NCBI RefSeq assembly: GCF_002285435.1 | Contig: NZ_NSBT01000043.1 | Location: 1 to 64,000, forward strand | Direction of reading: 5' to 3' | DNA length: 64,000 nt | Origin: Actibacterium ureilyticum | GTDB lineage: Bacteria; Pseudomonadota; Alphaproteobacteria; Rhodobacterales; Rhodobacteraceae | Part shown: positions 53,237-63,300 of the stretch, one piece after another | Layout: every line of letters begins with the position of its first letter | Numbering within the stretch: position 1 is the stretch's first letter | The notes under the pieces: generated by a model | What the model saw: the letters and a program-made list of their open reading frames with translations, nothing else | Database searches by the model: none | What the model was told of the DNA's origin: nothing | Translations under genes and position numbers: made by a program

Positions 53237-54061
53237 TCATTCTCCCTTCGGGCGCGCGTTGATAATCTGGTTCACACGGCATCGGGTTGCTACCCATGCC
53301 TCCAGGTCCGGAGAGGACCACGCGATCAGCTTTAACGCGTCTTGGTACTTCGATGATGGGCCTTTGTCGAAGATCGCATTGTGGTGCGCGATGCGGTTAC
53401 GCCAGCGGCGAACGCTTTCGATCAAGTCGTGCAAGTCTTCCAGCTTGGCATCCCATGGAGCGTGCTTGAACACCCGCTGAAACCCTTTCGGGAACAGATA
53501 ACGCTGAAATCGCTTGGTCGTCAGATGCTCCCAAAACCCGAAAGACAAAGCCGAAACCATGTGGTGGGCGTCCATAACGTCGCCGTGTTGATCAGTTTCG
53601 TCAGTGATAGCGTTGTCGAGGTCCTTCCTGCGAAGCGGGTCCAGGATGTTCAGGAAAGTTTGGTTTTCAAACCATCGCGGGTCACGGAACGTCAGGGCGT
53701 TGTGTATGCTGTTCCGGCAGGTCACTTCGGCCATATGCAAAGCAAAATGGAAGGCCTCGGACAGGTCGCAATTCCAGAGGTAGATGTCCTCGCGCGCCAC
53801 CCCGGCATCACCGGCCGCGGGTGCGTATCGCTGCAGTCTTCGGTCGCTCAGGCAGTCGGTTAACAGCTTCTGAACCCTAAGATCGGTCAGAGTTTGAACT
53901 TGATCCGTGGCCACATCAGCGCTATCTATTGCTTCGTGAGACGCGGTGAGGTTGCCTTTAGGTGCTTCGGCAGGCTTCTGGCCCCTCCCGTGGACAAGAT
54001 CATGAGGCGGGCCTTCGGGCGCCGCCTCGCTTGTTTTTGGGGGAGCGTTCTTATCGGTCAT
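53237..54061 (-). CDS. Abi-family protein with HEPN motif
   Basis: This 274-residue protein is Abi_2-like. The core (about residues 60-230) has AEVTCRNSIHNAL and the RNRIAHH motif (Arg221-x4-His226), typical of HEPN RNases involved in abortive infection. The N-terminal 55 residues are polar and disordered-looking. It overlaps the preceding gene by ATGA and the helicase gene follows after one base. RNA cleavage upon infection is inferred. Confidence 0.82.
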   Translation of the reverse strand: MTDKNAPPKTSEAAPEGPPHDLVHGRGQKPAEAPKGNLTASHEAIDSADVATDQVQTLTDLRVQKLLTDCLSDRRLQRYAPAAGDAGVAREDIYLWNCDLSEAFHFALHMAEVTCRNSIHNALTFRDPRWFENQTFLNILDPLRRKDLDNAITDETDQHGDVMDAHHMVSALSFGFWEHLTTKRFQRYLFPKGFQRVFKHAPWDAKLEDLHDLIESVRRWRNRIAHHNAIFDKGPSSKYQDALKLIAWSSPDLEAWVATRCRVNQIINARPKGE

Positions 54062-54837
54062 TTCGCACCCGCCTTCTGATCACGATCCTTCAGTATCGCC
54101 TTCTCGAACCAAGTCGGCACACTAGCAACGTCAGCCTCAGAAATGTTCTCGGGCACGTCCCTCCAGAAAGACACGATGGCATCAGAGAATGCCTGAAACT
54201 GGGCATCGCTGACTTTCAGATCAGTATGGTCCAGAACATCGATCGAAGACCACGCAAGGCGCGTTCCAACATTCGGATCAGGAAGATACTCGGGGAAACT
54301 TTGCTTCAGATCGTCCAGCGACGTCCCTTTGCCATGCTTGTAGACGTTGACGACCAGACGGCAGGCATCCAGCAGCTTGAAGTACCCGGTGCTGCGGATC
54401 TTCCAACCGAGGCCTTCGAGCAGGTCAGCGAGGTCTGAAAAGTTCGCCTTCCAGATTTTTTCGGCGGCCAGATCCCCCCGGTGCCAATGTCCAATCTCAC
54501 GCACCAGCCAATCGCGAAGCTGCTTGTCCCATTCATGGAACATGCCCGCGACCACACTCAGCTGGGTCTGATCACGCATATCGGAGAGCAGGCGATAGAA
54601 CTCGATGCCGGCCTCTCCGGCCGCCTCATAGAAGCTCCCCGGATCGTCTCGGTCGGGATCGAAACGGTGGCTGTTGTTCTCGAGCCAGTCTTCCGAGGCC
54701 TTGTCCGCCTCGGCTTCAATGTTCTCAAACTGCGTGAGAAGCCGCTTGCGTGCCTGTTCGACATAGAACAAGTGCCCGTCGATCAGCGACTGGCGAAACG
54801 GTCCCCACATCTGGAACAATACATAGGTCCCCGTCAT
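54058..54837 (-). CDS. Unknown helical protein of the methyltransferase/helicase operon
   Basis: This 259-residue protein is not recognised. It is predicted to be nearly all helical, soluble and acidic. The segment RLVVNVYKHGKG contains an Arg-Asn-His set loosely reminiscent of a HEPN active site, but the spacing is not canonical. It overlaps both neighbours by ATGA, so it is tightly coupled to the methyltransferase and the Abi-like protein, possibly as an antitoxin, specificity or assembly subunit. That remains inference. Confidence 0.75.
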   Translation of the reverse strand: MTGTYVLFQMWGPFRQSLIDGHLFYVEQARKRLLTQFENIEAEADKASEDWLENNSHRFDPDRDDPGSFYEAAGEAGIEFYRLLSDMRDQTQLSVVAGMFHEWDKQLRDWLVREIGHWHRGDLAAEKIWKANFSDLADLLEGLGWKIRSTGYFKLLDACRLVVNVYKHGKGTSLDDLKQSFPEYLPDPNVGTRLAWSSIDVLDHTDLKVSDAQFQAFSDAIVSFWRDVPENISEADVASVPTWFEKAILKDRDQKAGAK

Positions 54838-57524
54838 GCGCGCGCACCCTTCTTCTCCAGCGATTTCACCTTGGCGGCATAGAGCTTGAAGAGCTTTTCC
54901 AACCGCTCAGTGTCATTGCGGAAGGGGCGGCCGATATACATCGTCTCCAAGAGGTCATCGTTTTCGCGATGCACGGCGCGCAGGTCGTCGGGCATTTTGT
55001 CGGGGTCGTAAAGCTCGGCGATGGTCTTGGGGAAATGCGAGTAGCGGCACTTGAGGATGCGCCGCGCCGAGGCGGATAGCTCTGCCAGTTGATCCTCGCT
55101 GAACTTCGGCACGGGGAAGGTGTTCCAACCGAGGGTGTTGGAGTAGCGGAAATCGGACTTCAACTTGCCGCAGACTGTGGCGATCCAGACCAGATGTAGG
55201 CGAGAAGCGATCAGGGCGATGCACCATTCAGGGGCGTCGTAGAGCACTTGGTTAAGATTTGAAGCAATAACATCAGCCCCAACCCGTTCAACGGGCAGAT
55301 AGGGGCGTCGTTCCGATGTGACGCTTGGGACAAGGATAGCATGACGTTCAGGCGCAACATGCTCGCGGAACTGGTGTGGCCGATCTGCAAGTTCAATGCC
55401 GCCCTTATCGGTCATTTTAAGACGAGCTTCTCTGGTCGCCTCGACACGACGAGCGACAGGCGGGATGGCCATCGCATCACGCAGGTCGGAATCTGAAATC
55501 CAAAGGCAATGCCGTTCTATCCCTTTCACAACCTCCTGCGACCCCATGAAACGACGAATGAACTTCGATGCCTCGGGGGCTTCAGCCAGCATCTGCTCTT
55601 TTTCCTCTGGAATCAGTAGCAGGTTTCCAGCGTCATAGGGCATGCAGCCAAAGTTCATCTCGGGGAGCCCGAAAATCCCTTTGCTCGCACCGGTCACGAA
55701 TACGTTTTGGTCGTTCAAGAGATACGAATTGATATTTGCGGCTTCCTCGGAAACATCACCATCGAAAATGCGCTTGGTCGCATTTGACTTGTTTCGCATC
55801 CCGACGACCACGCAAATGACTGCGGCATTTGCCGATGCATTGTTGCGCCACTTGAAGGATCGATGCGCAAACCCGATTTCCACGCCGTCAGTCAAGATTT
55901 CGGGCCAGAGGTTGGCTGCCGATGCCCCTTGGCAGATTGAATTGGTCGACACCAGAGCAGCACGGACATTACGACCACGCAGATAGACCGAGGCGTTGAA
56001 GAACCATGCCGCCACTAAGTCAAACGCTCGGTAAGATTTTAACTTACCCTTGAAGACATGGTCCATTCCGGCTTTGTGATCCGCGTCCTGCTGGGCCTTT
56101 CCAAGGAACGGGGGGTTGCCCGCGATGAAAACTTCCTCTTCTTCGCCGGGGTGCGGGCAGACCTCCTCCCATCGGGTATAAAGGGAGTCCCCTCGCCTGA
56201 TATGCGCTGCGTCTTTCAGCGGTAGCGCGGCAGGACGGCGACCAAAAACCTCGGCAAAGCTGGCATTGGCCTGATACTCGGCAATGAACAGCGCGAGCTT
56301 GGCGGTCTCTGCCGCAAAGTCCGCGATCTCGATCCCGTAGAAATTGCTGATCGGGATGGCCGAAAACATCTGCATCGAGCCGGGGCCGTTCAGCTCCTCC
56401 AGCCGCTGCAGGATGCGCGACTCTCGCGCTCTGAGTTCGCGGTAGGACACGACCAGAAAGTTGCCCGAGCCACAGGCAGGATCAAAGACGCGAATACGCG
56501 ACATGCGGTCCAACACCTGCTGCAAGGCTTTCGCGCGATCCCAGGCCTTGTGGATCTCGGCATCCAGATCATCGAGGAACAGCGGCCCGATCACCTTCAT
56601 GATGTTCGGGACCGAGGTATAGTGCATCCCCAGTTCTGAGCGCTGCTTGGGATCAGCCACCGACTGGATCATCGACCCGAAGATGTCAGGGTTGATTTCG
56701 CGCCAATCGAGATCGCAGGCATCGCGCAGGTAGCGGAAGGAGATCGTGTCAAACCGCGGCGCGTCTATGTTGCCCGCGAAGAGCCCGCCGTTTACGTATT
56801 CCAGCTCTGCCGTCCATGCCGGCAGGGCGCCGCGCTTGTCCTTGGGCAAGTTCATGGCGTTGAAGGCGGCGATGATGGTTTCACGCGCCTCTTCGCCCTT
56901 GTCGCCCGCATGGGTGAACAAAAGGCGCGAGAACTGGTTGTCCGGGAAGATGCCCACGTCCTCGGCGAACATGCAGAAGATGAGCCGCATCATCAGCTGG
57001 TTCATCTCGTGCCGCCGATCGTCGCTACCCCAATCGGGATTGGCCTTGGTCAGCGCATCATAGAGACGTGCGAGCTTGCCGGTCGCTTTGACGTCGACAG
57101 GGTTCTCTTCGACCGCGCGATAGCGTTCCTTGCCCGCGGCGGGCAGGAAGAAGCCGAAATGATCACCTAACTCGCTGAAGGTGCAATGTAGTGTATCGCC
57201 TGAAGCTGGATGTTCAGCCGCAATGGTTTCGCCATCGGTCGCGATCAGGATCGCGGGCTTGGACGCCTTGGTTTTCTTAGAGGCGCGCAGTTGATCGAGC
57301 GTGACATCGGTCAGGCCTTTTAGTGCCGGCGCGTAGTGGAACTTCTTGTTGAACAGAACGCCGCCAGAAAGATCCGACTTGTTGGTCGAGCCATTGCGCA
57401 GCTTCGAGATCGCTGCCTTGGCCGCATCCGTCGCCTCGGCAAAAGCAAAGGGGAATTCATTCGGATCAAATGGCTTGGCCGCAATCTCGGCAAGGGCATC
57501 GTAAATTTCAGTCGGGTTCATCAA
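54834..57524 (-). CDS. N6-adenine-type DNA methyltransferase (MmeI-like, no visible nuclease)
   Basis: In this 896-residue class I SAM-dependent DNA methyltransferase, motif I is DPACGSGNFL (348-357) and motif IV is NPPF (470-473). An MmeI/type-IIG-like helical N-terminal region lies before them, and a target-recognition region after (about 600-820), ending with SNTLGWNTFPVPK. The N-terminal nuclease D...ExK motif of MmeI is not visible, which suggests methylation only. It is the first gene of the five-gene operon. Cleavage could come from the downstream GIY-YIG protein. Confidence 0.93.
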   Translation of the reverse strand: MMNPTEIYDALAEIAAKPFDPNEFPFAFAEATDAAKAAISKLRNGSTNKSDLSGGVLFNKKFHYAPALKGLTDVTLDQLRASKKTKASKPAILIATDGETIAAEHPASGDTLHCTFSELGDHFGFFLPAAGKERYRAVEENPVDVKATGKLARLYDALTKANPDWGSDDRRHEMNQLMMRLIFCMFAEDVGIFPDNQFSRLLFTHAGDKGEEARETIIAAFNAMNLPKDKRGALPAWTAELEYVNGGLFAGNIDAPRFDTISFRYLRDACDLDWREINPDIFGSMIQSVADPKQRSELGMHYTSVPNIMKVIGPLFLDDLDAEIHKAWDRAKALQQVLDRMSRIRVFDPACGSGNFLVVSYRELRARESRILQRLEELNGPGSMQMFSAIPISNFYGIEIADFAAETAKLALFIAEYQANASFAEVFGRRPAALPLKDAAHIRRGDSLYTRWEEVCPHPGEEEEVFIAGNPPFLGKAQQDADHKAGMDHVFKGKLKSYRAFDLVAAWFFNASVYLRGRNVRAALVSTNSICQGASAANLWPEILTDGVEIGFAHRSFKWRNNASANAAVICVVVGMRNKSNATKRIFDGDVSEEAANINSYLLNDQNVFVTGASKGIFGLPEMNFGCMPYDAGNLLLIPEEKEQMLAEAPEASKFIRRFMGSQEVVKGIERHCLWISDSDLRDAMAIPPVARRVEATREARLKMTDKGGIELADRPHQFREHVAPERHAILVPSVTSERRPYLPVERVGADVIASNLNQVLYDAPEWCIALIASRLHLVWIATVCGKLKSDFRYSNTLGWNTFPVPKFSEDQLAELSASARRILKCRYSHFPKTIAELYDPDKMPDDLRAVHRENDDLLETMYIGRPFRNDTERLEKLFKLYAAKVKSLEKKGARA

Positions 57525-57627
57525 CAGGCCTCGGAATTCGTTACACTATTCGTAGTCAAAGAAGCCGCCGGAAACTACCGAAAATAAACGCGAAATACAC
57601 GCTTGGCGAAATGTCATTCACCGCTTT

Positions 57628-57909
57628 TCAATCCATCTTCTGCTCTGCGACCGCTCGATACCCTCGCCGCGTCTTGTTCGCTGCGAGCTTCAACAGGGCG
57701 GTCACAGCATGCCCCTCGTCCGGGTGCTGTTCGATTAGCATCTGCCCTCGAAACCCGATACGGCCCCATTCCCGCACAAGGCATGCGCCGCCAAACAGGT
57801 CCGGCTGAACGCTCAATCGATAGAAGCGGCGCATGTTGAGAGACGGGTCGATCCGCTTGAGATCGACCGTCGTCGGGAACACTTCCATTTGCTGCGATGT
57901 GTCGAACAT
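57628..57909 (-). CDS. WGR-domain protein
   Basis: This 93-residue protein is essentially one WGR domain (about residues 25-85; LVREWGRIGFRGQ), a fold that binds nucleic acids in PARP-type and bacterial DNA-interacting proteins. ATG 57909 gives the domain plus a short lead, and an internal ATG (MEVFPTT) is the alternative. It sits 103 bases upstream of the methyltransferase operon on the same strand. Whether it joins that operon as a DNA-end sensor is open. Confidence 0.82.
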   Translation of the reverse strand: MFDTSQQMEVFPTTVDLKRIDPSLNMRRFYRLSVQPDLFGGACLVREWGRIGFRGQMLIEQHPDEGHAVTALLKLAANKTRRGYRAVAEQKMD

Positions 57910-57993
57910 GTTGTTGGCGCCTATCTCCAGACCACAATATCAAGCGCTCTTCGACGTTTCCACAATGTTCTGTCCCGGATTGAAGTCGGGGGC

Positions 57994-58926
57994 TTACGCC
58001 CCCTTCTCGAACTTCATGACCGGGATGCCGAGCTTCTTGGCCTTGTCGGCGAGGTTTTCCTGGATACCGGTTCCGGGGAAGACAAGGACCCCGACCGGGA
58101 GCACATCCAGCATCGCGTCGTTGCGCTTGAAGGGCGCGGCCTTGGCGTGCTTGGTCCAGTCGGGCTTGAAGGCCACCTGCGTCACGCTGCGAGCCTCGGC
58201 CCATTTGGCGGCGATGAGCTCTGCGCCTTTGGGGCTGCCACCGTGCAAAAGGACCATGTCTGGATACTTGGTCCGGACCTGGTCGAGCTTACCCCAGATC
58301 AGGCGGTGATCGTTGAAATCGGTCCCGCCGGTGAGGGCGACCTTGGGACCTGCGGGAAGCATTACCTCGGTCTCGGCGCGGCGCTTGGCGGCCAGGAAGT
58401 CGCGGCTGTCGATCAGGGCGGCGGTCATGTGCTGGCGGTTCACCATCGATCCGGTGCGGGGGCGCCAGGTCGATCCCGTGTGATGGACGAACTCGGTGGC
58501 GGCGTGGTCGCGCATCATGTCCATGCAATTGCGCCGTTCAACGAGAGTCAGGCCCTCGGCCGTCAGGCGCTCGAGTTCGACGGACTTCACTTCGGAGCCG
58601 TCCTGCTCGCGCTGGAGGCGGCGCTGCGCCTGCTCGTTCTCATCGAGCGTCCGCTCGATCCGGGCCGTGGCGCGGTGGAAGAGGTTGACCTGGCCCCAGA
58701 GCACCTCTTCGAGGTCGGGTTCCATACGGGTGTCTTCCAGGGTCGCGACGAGGGCGTCGAAGATGTCGGCGACGGCGACGGCGAGGCGCTGCCCATCGGG
58801 CATCGGGCGCGGATCGGGCTCGTCAAAGGGGCGATAGCCGTAGAGCTGGAGCTCGTCGAGCGCATGGGCGGTCTGGGAAGCGCTATGGGCGGGTTCATAC
58901 GCGTCGTCGTAGGTGTGGATCGTCAT
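57994..58926 (-). CDS. DUF2493 (SLOG-type) domain protein
   Basis: This 310-residue protein is typical of large alphaproteobacterial plasmids. The C-terminal DUF2493 domain (about residues 190-310) has KVALTGGTDFNDHRLIW, LLHGGSPKGAELIAAKWA and VLVFPGTGIQENLADKA, resembling the nucleotide-binding Rossmann-like SLOG fold. The N-terminal half is helical. ATG 58926 follows GGAGGTAAG. The function on plasmids is unknown. It lies downstream of the Toprim primase with a 361-base gap. Confidence 0.88.
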   Translation of the reverse strand: MTIHTYDDAYEPAHSASQTAHALDELQLYGYRPFDEPDPRPMPDGQRLAVAVADIFDALVATLEDTRMEPDLEEVLWGQVNLFHRATARIERTLDENEQAQRRLQREQDGSEVKSVELERLTAEGLTLVERRNCMDMMRDHAATEFVHHTGSTWRPRTGSMVNRQHMTAALIDSRDFLAAKRRAETEVMLPAGPKVALTGGTDFNDHRLIWGKLDQVRTKYPDMVLLHGGSPKGAELIAAKWAEARSVTQVAFKPDWTKHAKAAPFKRNDAMLDVLPVGVLVFPGTGIQENLADKAKKLGIPVMKFEKGA

Positions 58927-59287
58927 CGGTTTCTTACCTCCGGGCCTGTCTCGTCCGCGCGTCATCCCGCGCGGCCTTCATGGGCAGACCCGAGCCGTCG
59001 GGGCGGTTGCCCCTTCACCTCGGCTTCACCGGGGCCGGAACAGCGTGGAGGAGGTCGGCGGGGAAGCTATTTGTCTCGCGATGCAAAGGCGGCTTTGCCG
59101 CCGGCGGAAATAGGTTCCCTGCCGACCTTGCAGGGGCTACCGCTTTGACGGCCTGCCCATCTCTTGAAGGCCGCTCGGGTGACGGGTGGATGCGCAAGGC
59201 CCGGGATGGGGTGAGGACGACGATCCAGAGCCACGACTGGGATGCAGCCCCCTGCCCCGCACTCCCAGCCCCCCTGCGCGATGCAGC
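58927..59287. other. Intergenic region before the DUF2493 gene
   Basis: I see no supported gene in these 361 bases. A GGCGGC/GCCGCC hairpin (59088-59093, 59097-59102) could be a weak terminator for the primase gene. A promoter for the DUF2493 gene is likely here, but its elements cannot be assigned with confidence. Confidence 0.4.
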
Positions 59288-60319
59288 TCAGCTGGGCAGG
59301 CGATGCCGATCCTCTGGCCCGATCTGTCCTGTCAGATGCTGGCGCAGCGCGACCTTGCCGTTCGCCTGGAGATCATCGTTGAAATCCCCGAGCCGCGGTT
59401 CCAGCACCCGCACGCGCACCCCGACCTCGGAGGCTCTGGCGCTCAACTTCTCTGCCGCGCGCTGCCCGGCCGGATCGCGATCGATCGCGACGTAAAGGCG
59501 CTTGAGCCCCTCCGGCAACAGGACCGCCCCGAGGTGACCAGACGAGAGCGCCGCCCAGACGGGAAGGCCGGGGATCGCCTCGGACAGAGACAGCATGGTC
59601 TCGATGCCTTCGCCGATGACGAGGATGTCATCCTGCGGGGTCAGCCTGACAGCATTGCCGAGGAGGTGACCCATAGCCCGACGCTCTGGATTCACTGCCG
59701 CCTTCCCCTGCCCGTCAGCTGCCAACCAGGTGCGATGCACGCCCTGCACGGCCCCTGCCCCATCGGTAACCGCCGCGATCATCGCCGGTCTGGGGATGCT
59801 CCGGGTCTGCCCCTCTTCCCGATGCCAGCACTTCGGGTGGAAGCGTAAGGCGCCGTTCGCCCCGAATTGGGTGATGCCTCGGGAACGGAGGTAGGTCTCA
59901 GCAAGCATGCCTGTGATCGGGTTCGAGGCAGCAAACAAGCGCGCCGCTGCCGCGGGAGTGCCACCGGGCGCCTTGGCCTTCCTCGGCTCTTGCCTATCCG
60001 GGACGACCGGCTGCGGACGGCCAAGATGCGCTCGGGCCTCGGCGAGAAGATCGGGGAAGCGCGTGATCCCCGTCCGGGCGCGGATGATGTCCAGGAGATC
60101 GCCATGCTCGCCTGTGGCCCCATCCGTAAACTTGCCCGCTGCCCCTGGTCCCGACGCAGGGCCCGTCAACCGCACGAAGAGCGACCGGCCGGGGTTGTTG
60201 TGCAGATCGCCGACGATCCAGTAGGATCCTTCCCGCCGTCCGGCGGGAAGGTACGCACGACAGACGCCTTCGGCATTTTCTGCCAGATCGCGCACGAGGT
60301 CTTCGGTCTTGGAATACAT
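59288..60319 (-). CDS. Toprim-domain plasmid primase-like protein
   Basis: This 343-residue DnaG-like or phage P4-type primase has the Toprim core: GEGIETMLSL (acidic Glu) and AIDRDPAGQRAAEKLS (the DxD-type pair), at about residues 215-300. The N-terminal part has GSYWIVGDLHNNPGRSLFVRL and GKFTDGATGEHGDLLDI, a degenerate zinc-binding-like region without clear cysteines. It is three bases downstream of the strawberry-notch gene. Such pairs serve replication or conjugative priming of large plasmids. Confidence 0.87.
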   Translation of the reverse strand: MYSKTEDLVRDLAENAEGVCRAYLPAGRREGSYWIVGDLHNNPGRSLFVRLTGPASGPGAAGKFTDGATGEHGDLLDIIRARTGITRFPDLLAEARAHLGRPQPVVPDRQEPRKAKAPGGTPAAAARLFAASNPITGMLAETYLRSRGITQFGANGALRFHPKCWHREEGQTRSIPRPAMIAAVTDGAGAVQGVHRTWLAADGQGKAAVNPERRAMGHLLGNAVRLTPQDDILVIGEGIETMLSLSEAIPGLPVWAALSSGHLGAVLLPEGLKRLYVAIDRDPAGQRAAEKLSARASEVGVRVRVLEPRLGDFNDDLQANGKVALRQHLTGQIGPEDRHRLPS

Positions 60320-60322
60320 GGG

Positions 60323-63300
60323 TCAACAACCTCCGCGATCATGTAGCCTTGCGACAGGACAACGTGCAAGCAGACGATCCAGTATCGCGACGCCATCGGC
60401 GTCGGTCGGGCAAAACAGCCGAAGCTTCCAACTAATAATCTCCGAGAAGAAGCCATCGGCCTTGAGCCGGTCCTTGGCGGCCTCGGTGAACCCGGAGAGC
60501 TCGATCCGGTTCACGCCCATAACGCGGGACCGATGGAGCTCCATCCCCTCGGCCAGCCGCACCACGGTCTTGCCCTCCAGAACGAGGGCATGGACCTGTG
60601 CGGCCGAGAGCTTGGGCGCATCGGCGGCCAGCGTGGTCGCGACCCAGGCAGGCGAGACGAGGCGACCGATGATGCGCTGCCCGTCATCGGTCTGCAGGCG
60701 GTAGACGCGGGTTTCATCCTGGGGAAGCTGCTTCCAGATCGGCAGCAGCAGACCTGCCACGATGTGCAGCGTGGAGTCCGAAAACTCCGGCACCTCGGCC
60801 AGTTCCGCAGTCCACGCCGCAGTGAAGGCCGCGCGGTCGGCCTCGAGCCAGTGGGTGTCCTCCATGACCTTGGCCGGGACCGTGCTGGCATCAAGCGGGC
60901 GGATCAGGCGCAGGCGCGGCTCGATGGTCCCATCGTCCAGCATGTGACTGGTGGCAGGAACCTGCACGGCAGCCCGGCCCGAGCGGCTGTTGACCAGAAG
61001 CCGCGCCTGCGGGTCATCCAGCCATTCGAGCGCATCGGCCAGTGAGGTAGGCGTGTTGCGGCGCTTTTCCGCGATGGTCAGCAGCTGGGTTTCCGCGCCG
61101 GAGCCCGGATGGGTGTAGATGACCTGTACGTCGGTCACCCGGAAGCTCTCAGCACGGAGTGTCTCGAGCCCGAGGTCATAGACCCCGGCCGCGATGGCAC
61201 CCTCGATCCTCTGGTCGAGCAATTCCTCGAAGACCGAGAAGAGCACGGCCTGCATGTCGATCGTCAGTGCGAGCAGCCGGTTGAGAAAGGTCGTGATGGG
61301 GGGCAGGTCGTCTTTCAGACCGTTGTCATCGATCAGGTTGAGGCCAGTGGCATCCTCGAAGGCCCCGAGCGAGCATCCGGCCACATCGCCGCGATAGATG
61401 CGGCGGTAAAGCTGGCGCAGCGCGTCGCGGGCGTAAGGCGACTCGAGGTTGTCCTCGGGGCGGAACAACCCCTGCCCGCCGGTCTGGCGCTGGCCGCGCG
61501 TGATGGCGCCAAGCGTGTCGAGGCGGCGCGCAATGGTCGACAGGAACCGCTTCTCCGCTTTCACATCAGTGGCGACCGGTCGGAACAGTGGCGGCTGCGC
61601 CTGATTGGTGCGGTTTGTGCGGCCGAGACCCTGGATCGCGGCATCTGCCTTCCAGCCGGGTTCCAAGAGGTAGTGGACCCGCAAGCGCTGGTTCTTCGCT
61701 CCGAGATCGGCGTGATAGCTGCGCCCGGTGCCGCCGGCATCCGAGAAGATCAGGATCCGCTTTTGATCATCCATGAAGGCTTGGGTTTCCACGAGGTTCG
61801 CAGCTCCGGCCCGGTTCTCCACCACGAGCCGTGCCGAATGCCTTTCGACCTTGCGCACGATGCGCCGCGAGCGGCCCGTGACCTCGGCCACGAGATCGGT
61901 GCCGAAGCGCTGGACGATCTGGTCGAGCGCACCCGGCACCGGCGGCAGCGAAGCCAGTTTCTCGATCAGCGCGTCACGACGCCGGACGGCTTCGCGGCAC
62001 TCCACCGGTTGGCCGTCGCGCGTGACGGGGCGCGACGAGAGGTTGCCCTCGCTGTCGGTGAAAGGCTCGTAGAGCTGCACCGGGAAGGAATGGGCGAGGT
62101 AGTCCAGGACATACTCCCTGGGCGTGATGTCACAGCGGATATCATTCCATTCGTCGGTTGGGATCTCCGTCAGGCGGCGTTCCATCAGCGCCTCGCCGGT
62201 CGAGACGATCTGGATGACAGCCGCATGGCCTGCCGAGAGATCGGCCTCGATGGCGGCGATCAGGGTAGGGGTTTTCATGCTGGTCAGCAGATGGCCGAAG
62301 AAGCGCTGCTTGGCGGACTCGAAGGCCGAGCGGGCAGCGGACTTGGCCTGGCGGTTCAGCGTGCCGCTGTCGCCCGTGATGTTGGCCGCCTCCATCGCGG
62401 CGGCCAGATTGTTGTGGATGATGGCGAAGGCCCCGGCATAGGCATCATAGATGCCGCGCTGCTCGAGCGTCAGCGCATGCTCTAGCATCTCATATTCGAC
62501 GCCGTCATAGGAGAGCGACCGGGCAGTGTAGAGCCCGAGTGAGCGCAGATCGCGCGCGAGGACCTCCATCGCAGCCACGCCGCCGGCCTCTATGGCCTGA
62601 ACGAACTCAGCGCGGGTGGCAAAGGGAAAGTCCTCCCCGCCCCAGAGCCCGAGACGCTGAGCATAGGCAAGGTTGTGGACCGTCGTCGCGCCCGTGGCCG
62701 AGACATAGACTACGCGGGCATTGGGCAGTTTGTGCTGCAGGCGCAGGCCCGCCCTGCCCTGCTGCGAGGCCATGGTATCGCCCCGCTCGCCTTTGCCGCC
62801 GGCAGCATTCGCCATGGCATGGCTTTCGTCGAAGAGGATCACCCCGTCGAAATCCGCCCCGAGCCAGTCGACGATCTGGTCGACGCGGGATTTCTTGGCA
62901 CCCCGTTCTTCCGAGCGCAGCGTCGCATAGGTGGTGAAGAGGATTCCCTCGCTCAGCGGGATGTCGCGCCCTTGTGCGAAACGCGACAGCGGCGTCACCA
63001 GAAGCCGCTCCTGGCCAAGGGCCGACCAGTCGCGTTGCGCATCCTCCAGAAGCTTGTCGCTCTTCGAGATCCAGAGCGCCTTGCGGCGGCCTTGGCACCA
63101 GTTGTCGAGCAGGATCCCGGCCGACTGGCGGCCCTTGCCCGCTCCGGTGCCATCGCCAAGGAAGAAACCCCGGCGGAAGCCGATAGCGTCAGCGGCGTCC
63201 TCCGGTGCTGCGGAGACCACGTCTCCGGTCTCATCGACGGTCCAAGACCCGGCGAGATATGCACCGTGGGCTTCGCCCGCGTAGATGACGGTCTCGAGCT

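Noticed and set aside
49946-57524. BREX, DISARM or type I restriction system
   Set aside because: No PglZ, BrxC-like ATPase, DrmA/DrmB, HsdS or HsdR signature was found in the five genes.
54834-57524. Type IIG enzyme with built-in nuclease
   Set aside because: The N-terminal D...ExK nuclease motif expected in MmeI-type enzymes is not visible before the methyltransferase domain. A divergent nuclease cannot be fully excluded.
57889-59148. Plus-strand open frame of 419 codons
   Set aside because: It is antisense to the DUF2493 gene, which has a good ribosome site and domain match.
61109-62485. Long plus-strand open frame (458 codons)
   Set aside because: It is antisense to the strawberry-notch gene and has no recognisable domain. 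Its Arg/Gly/Asp-rich composition is that of a shadow frame.
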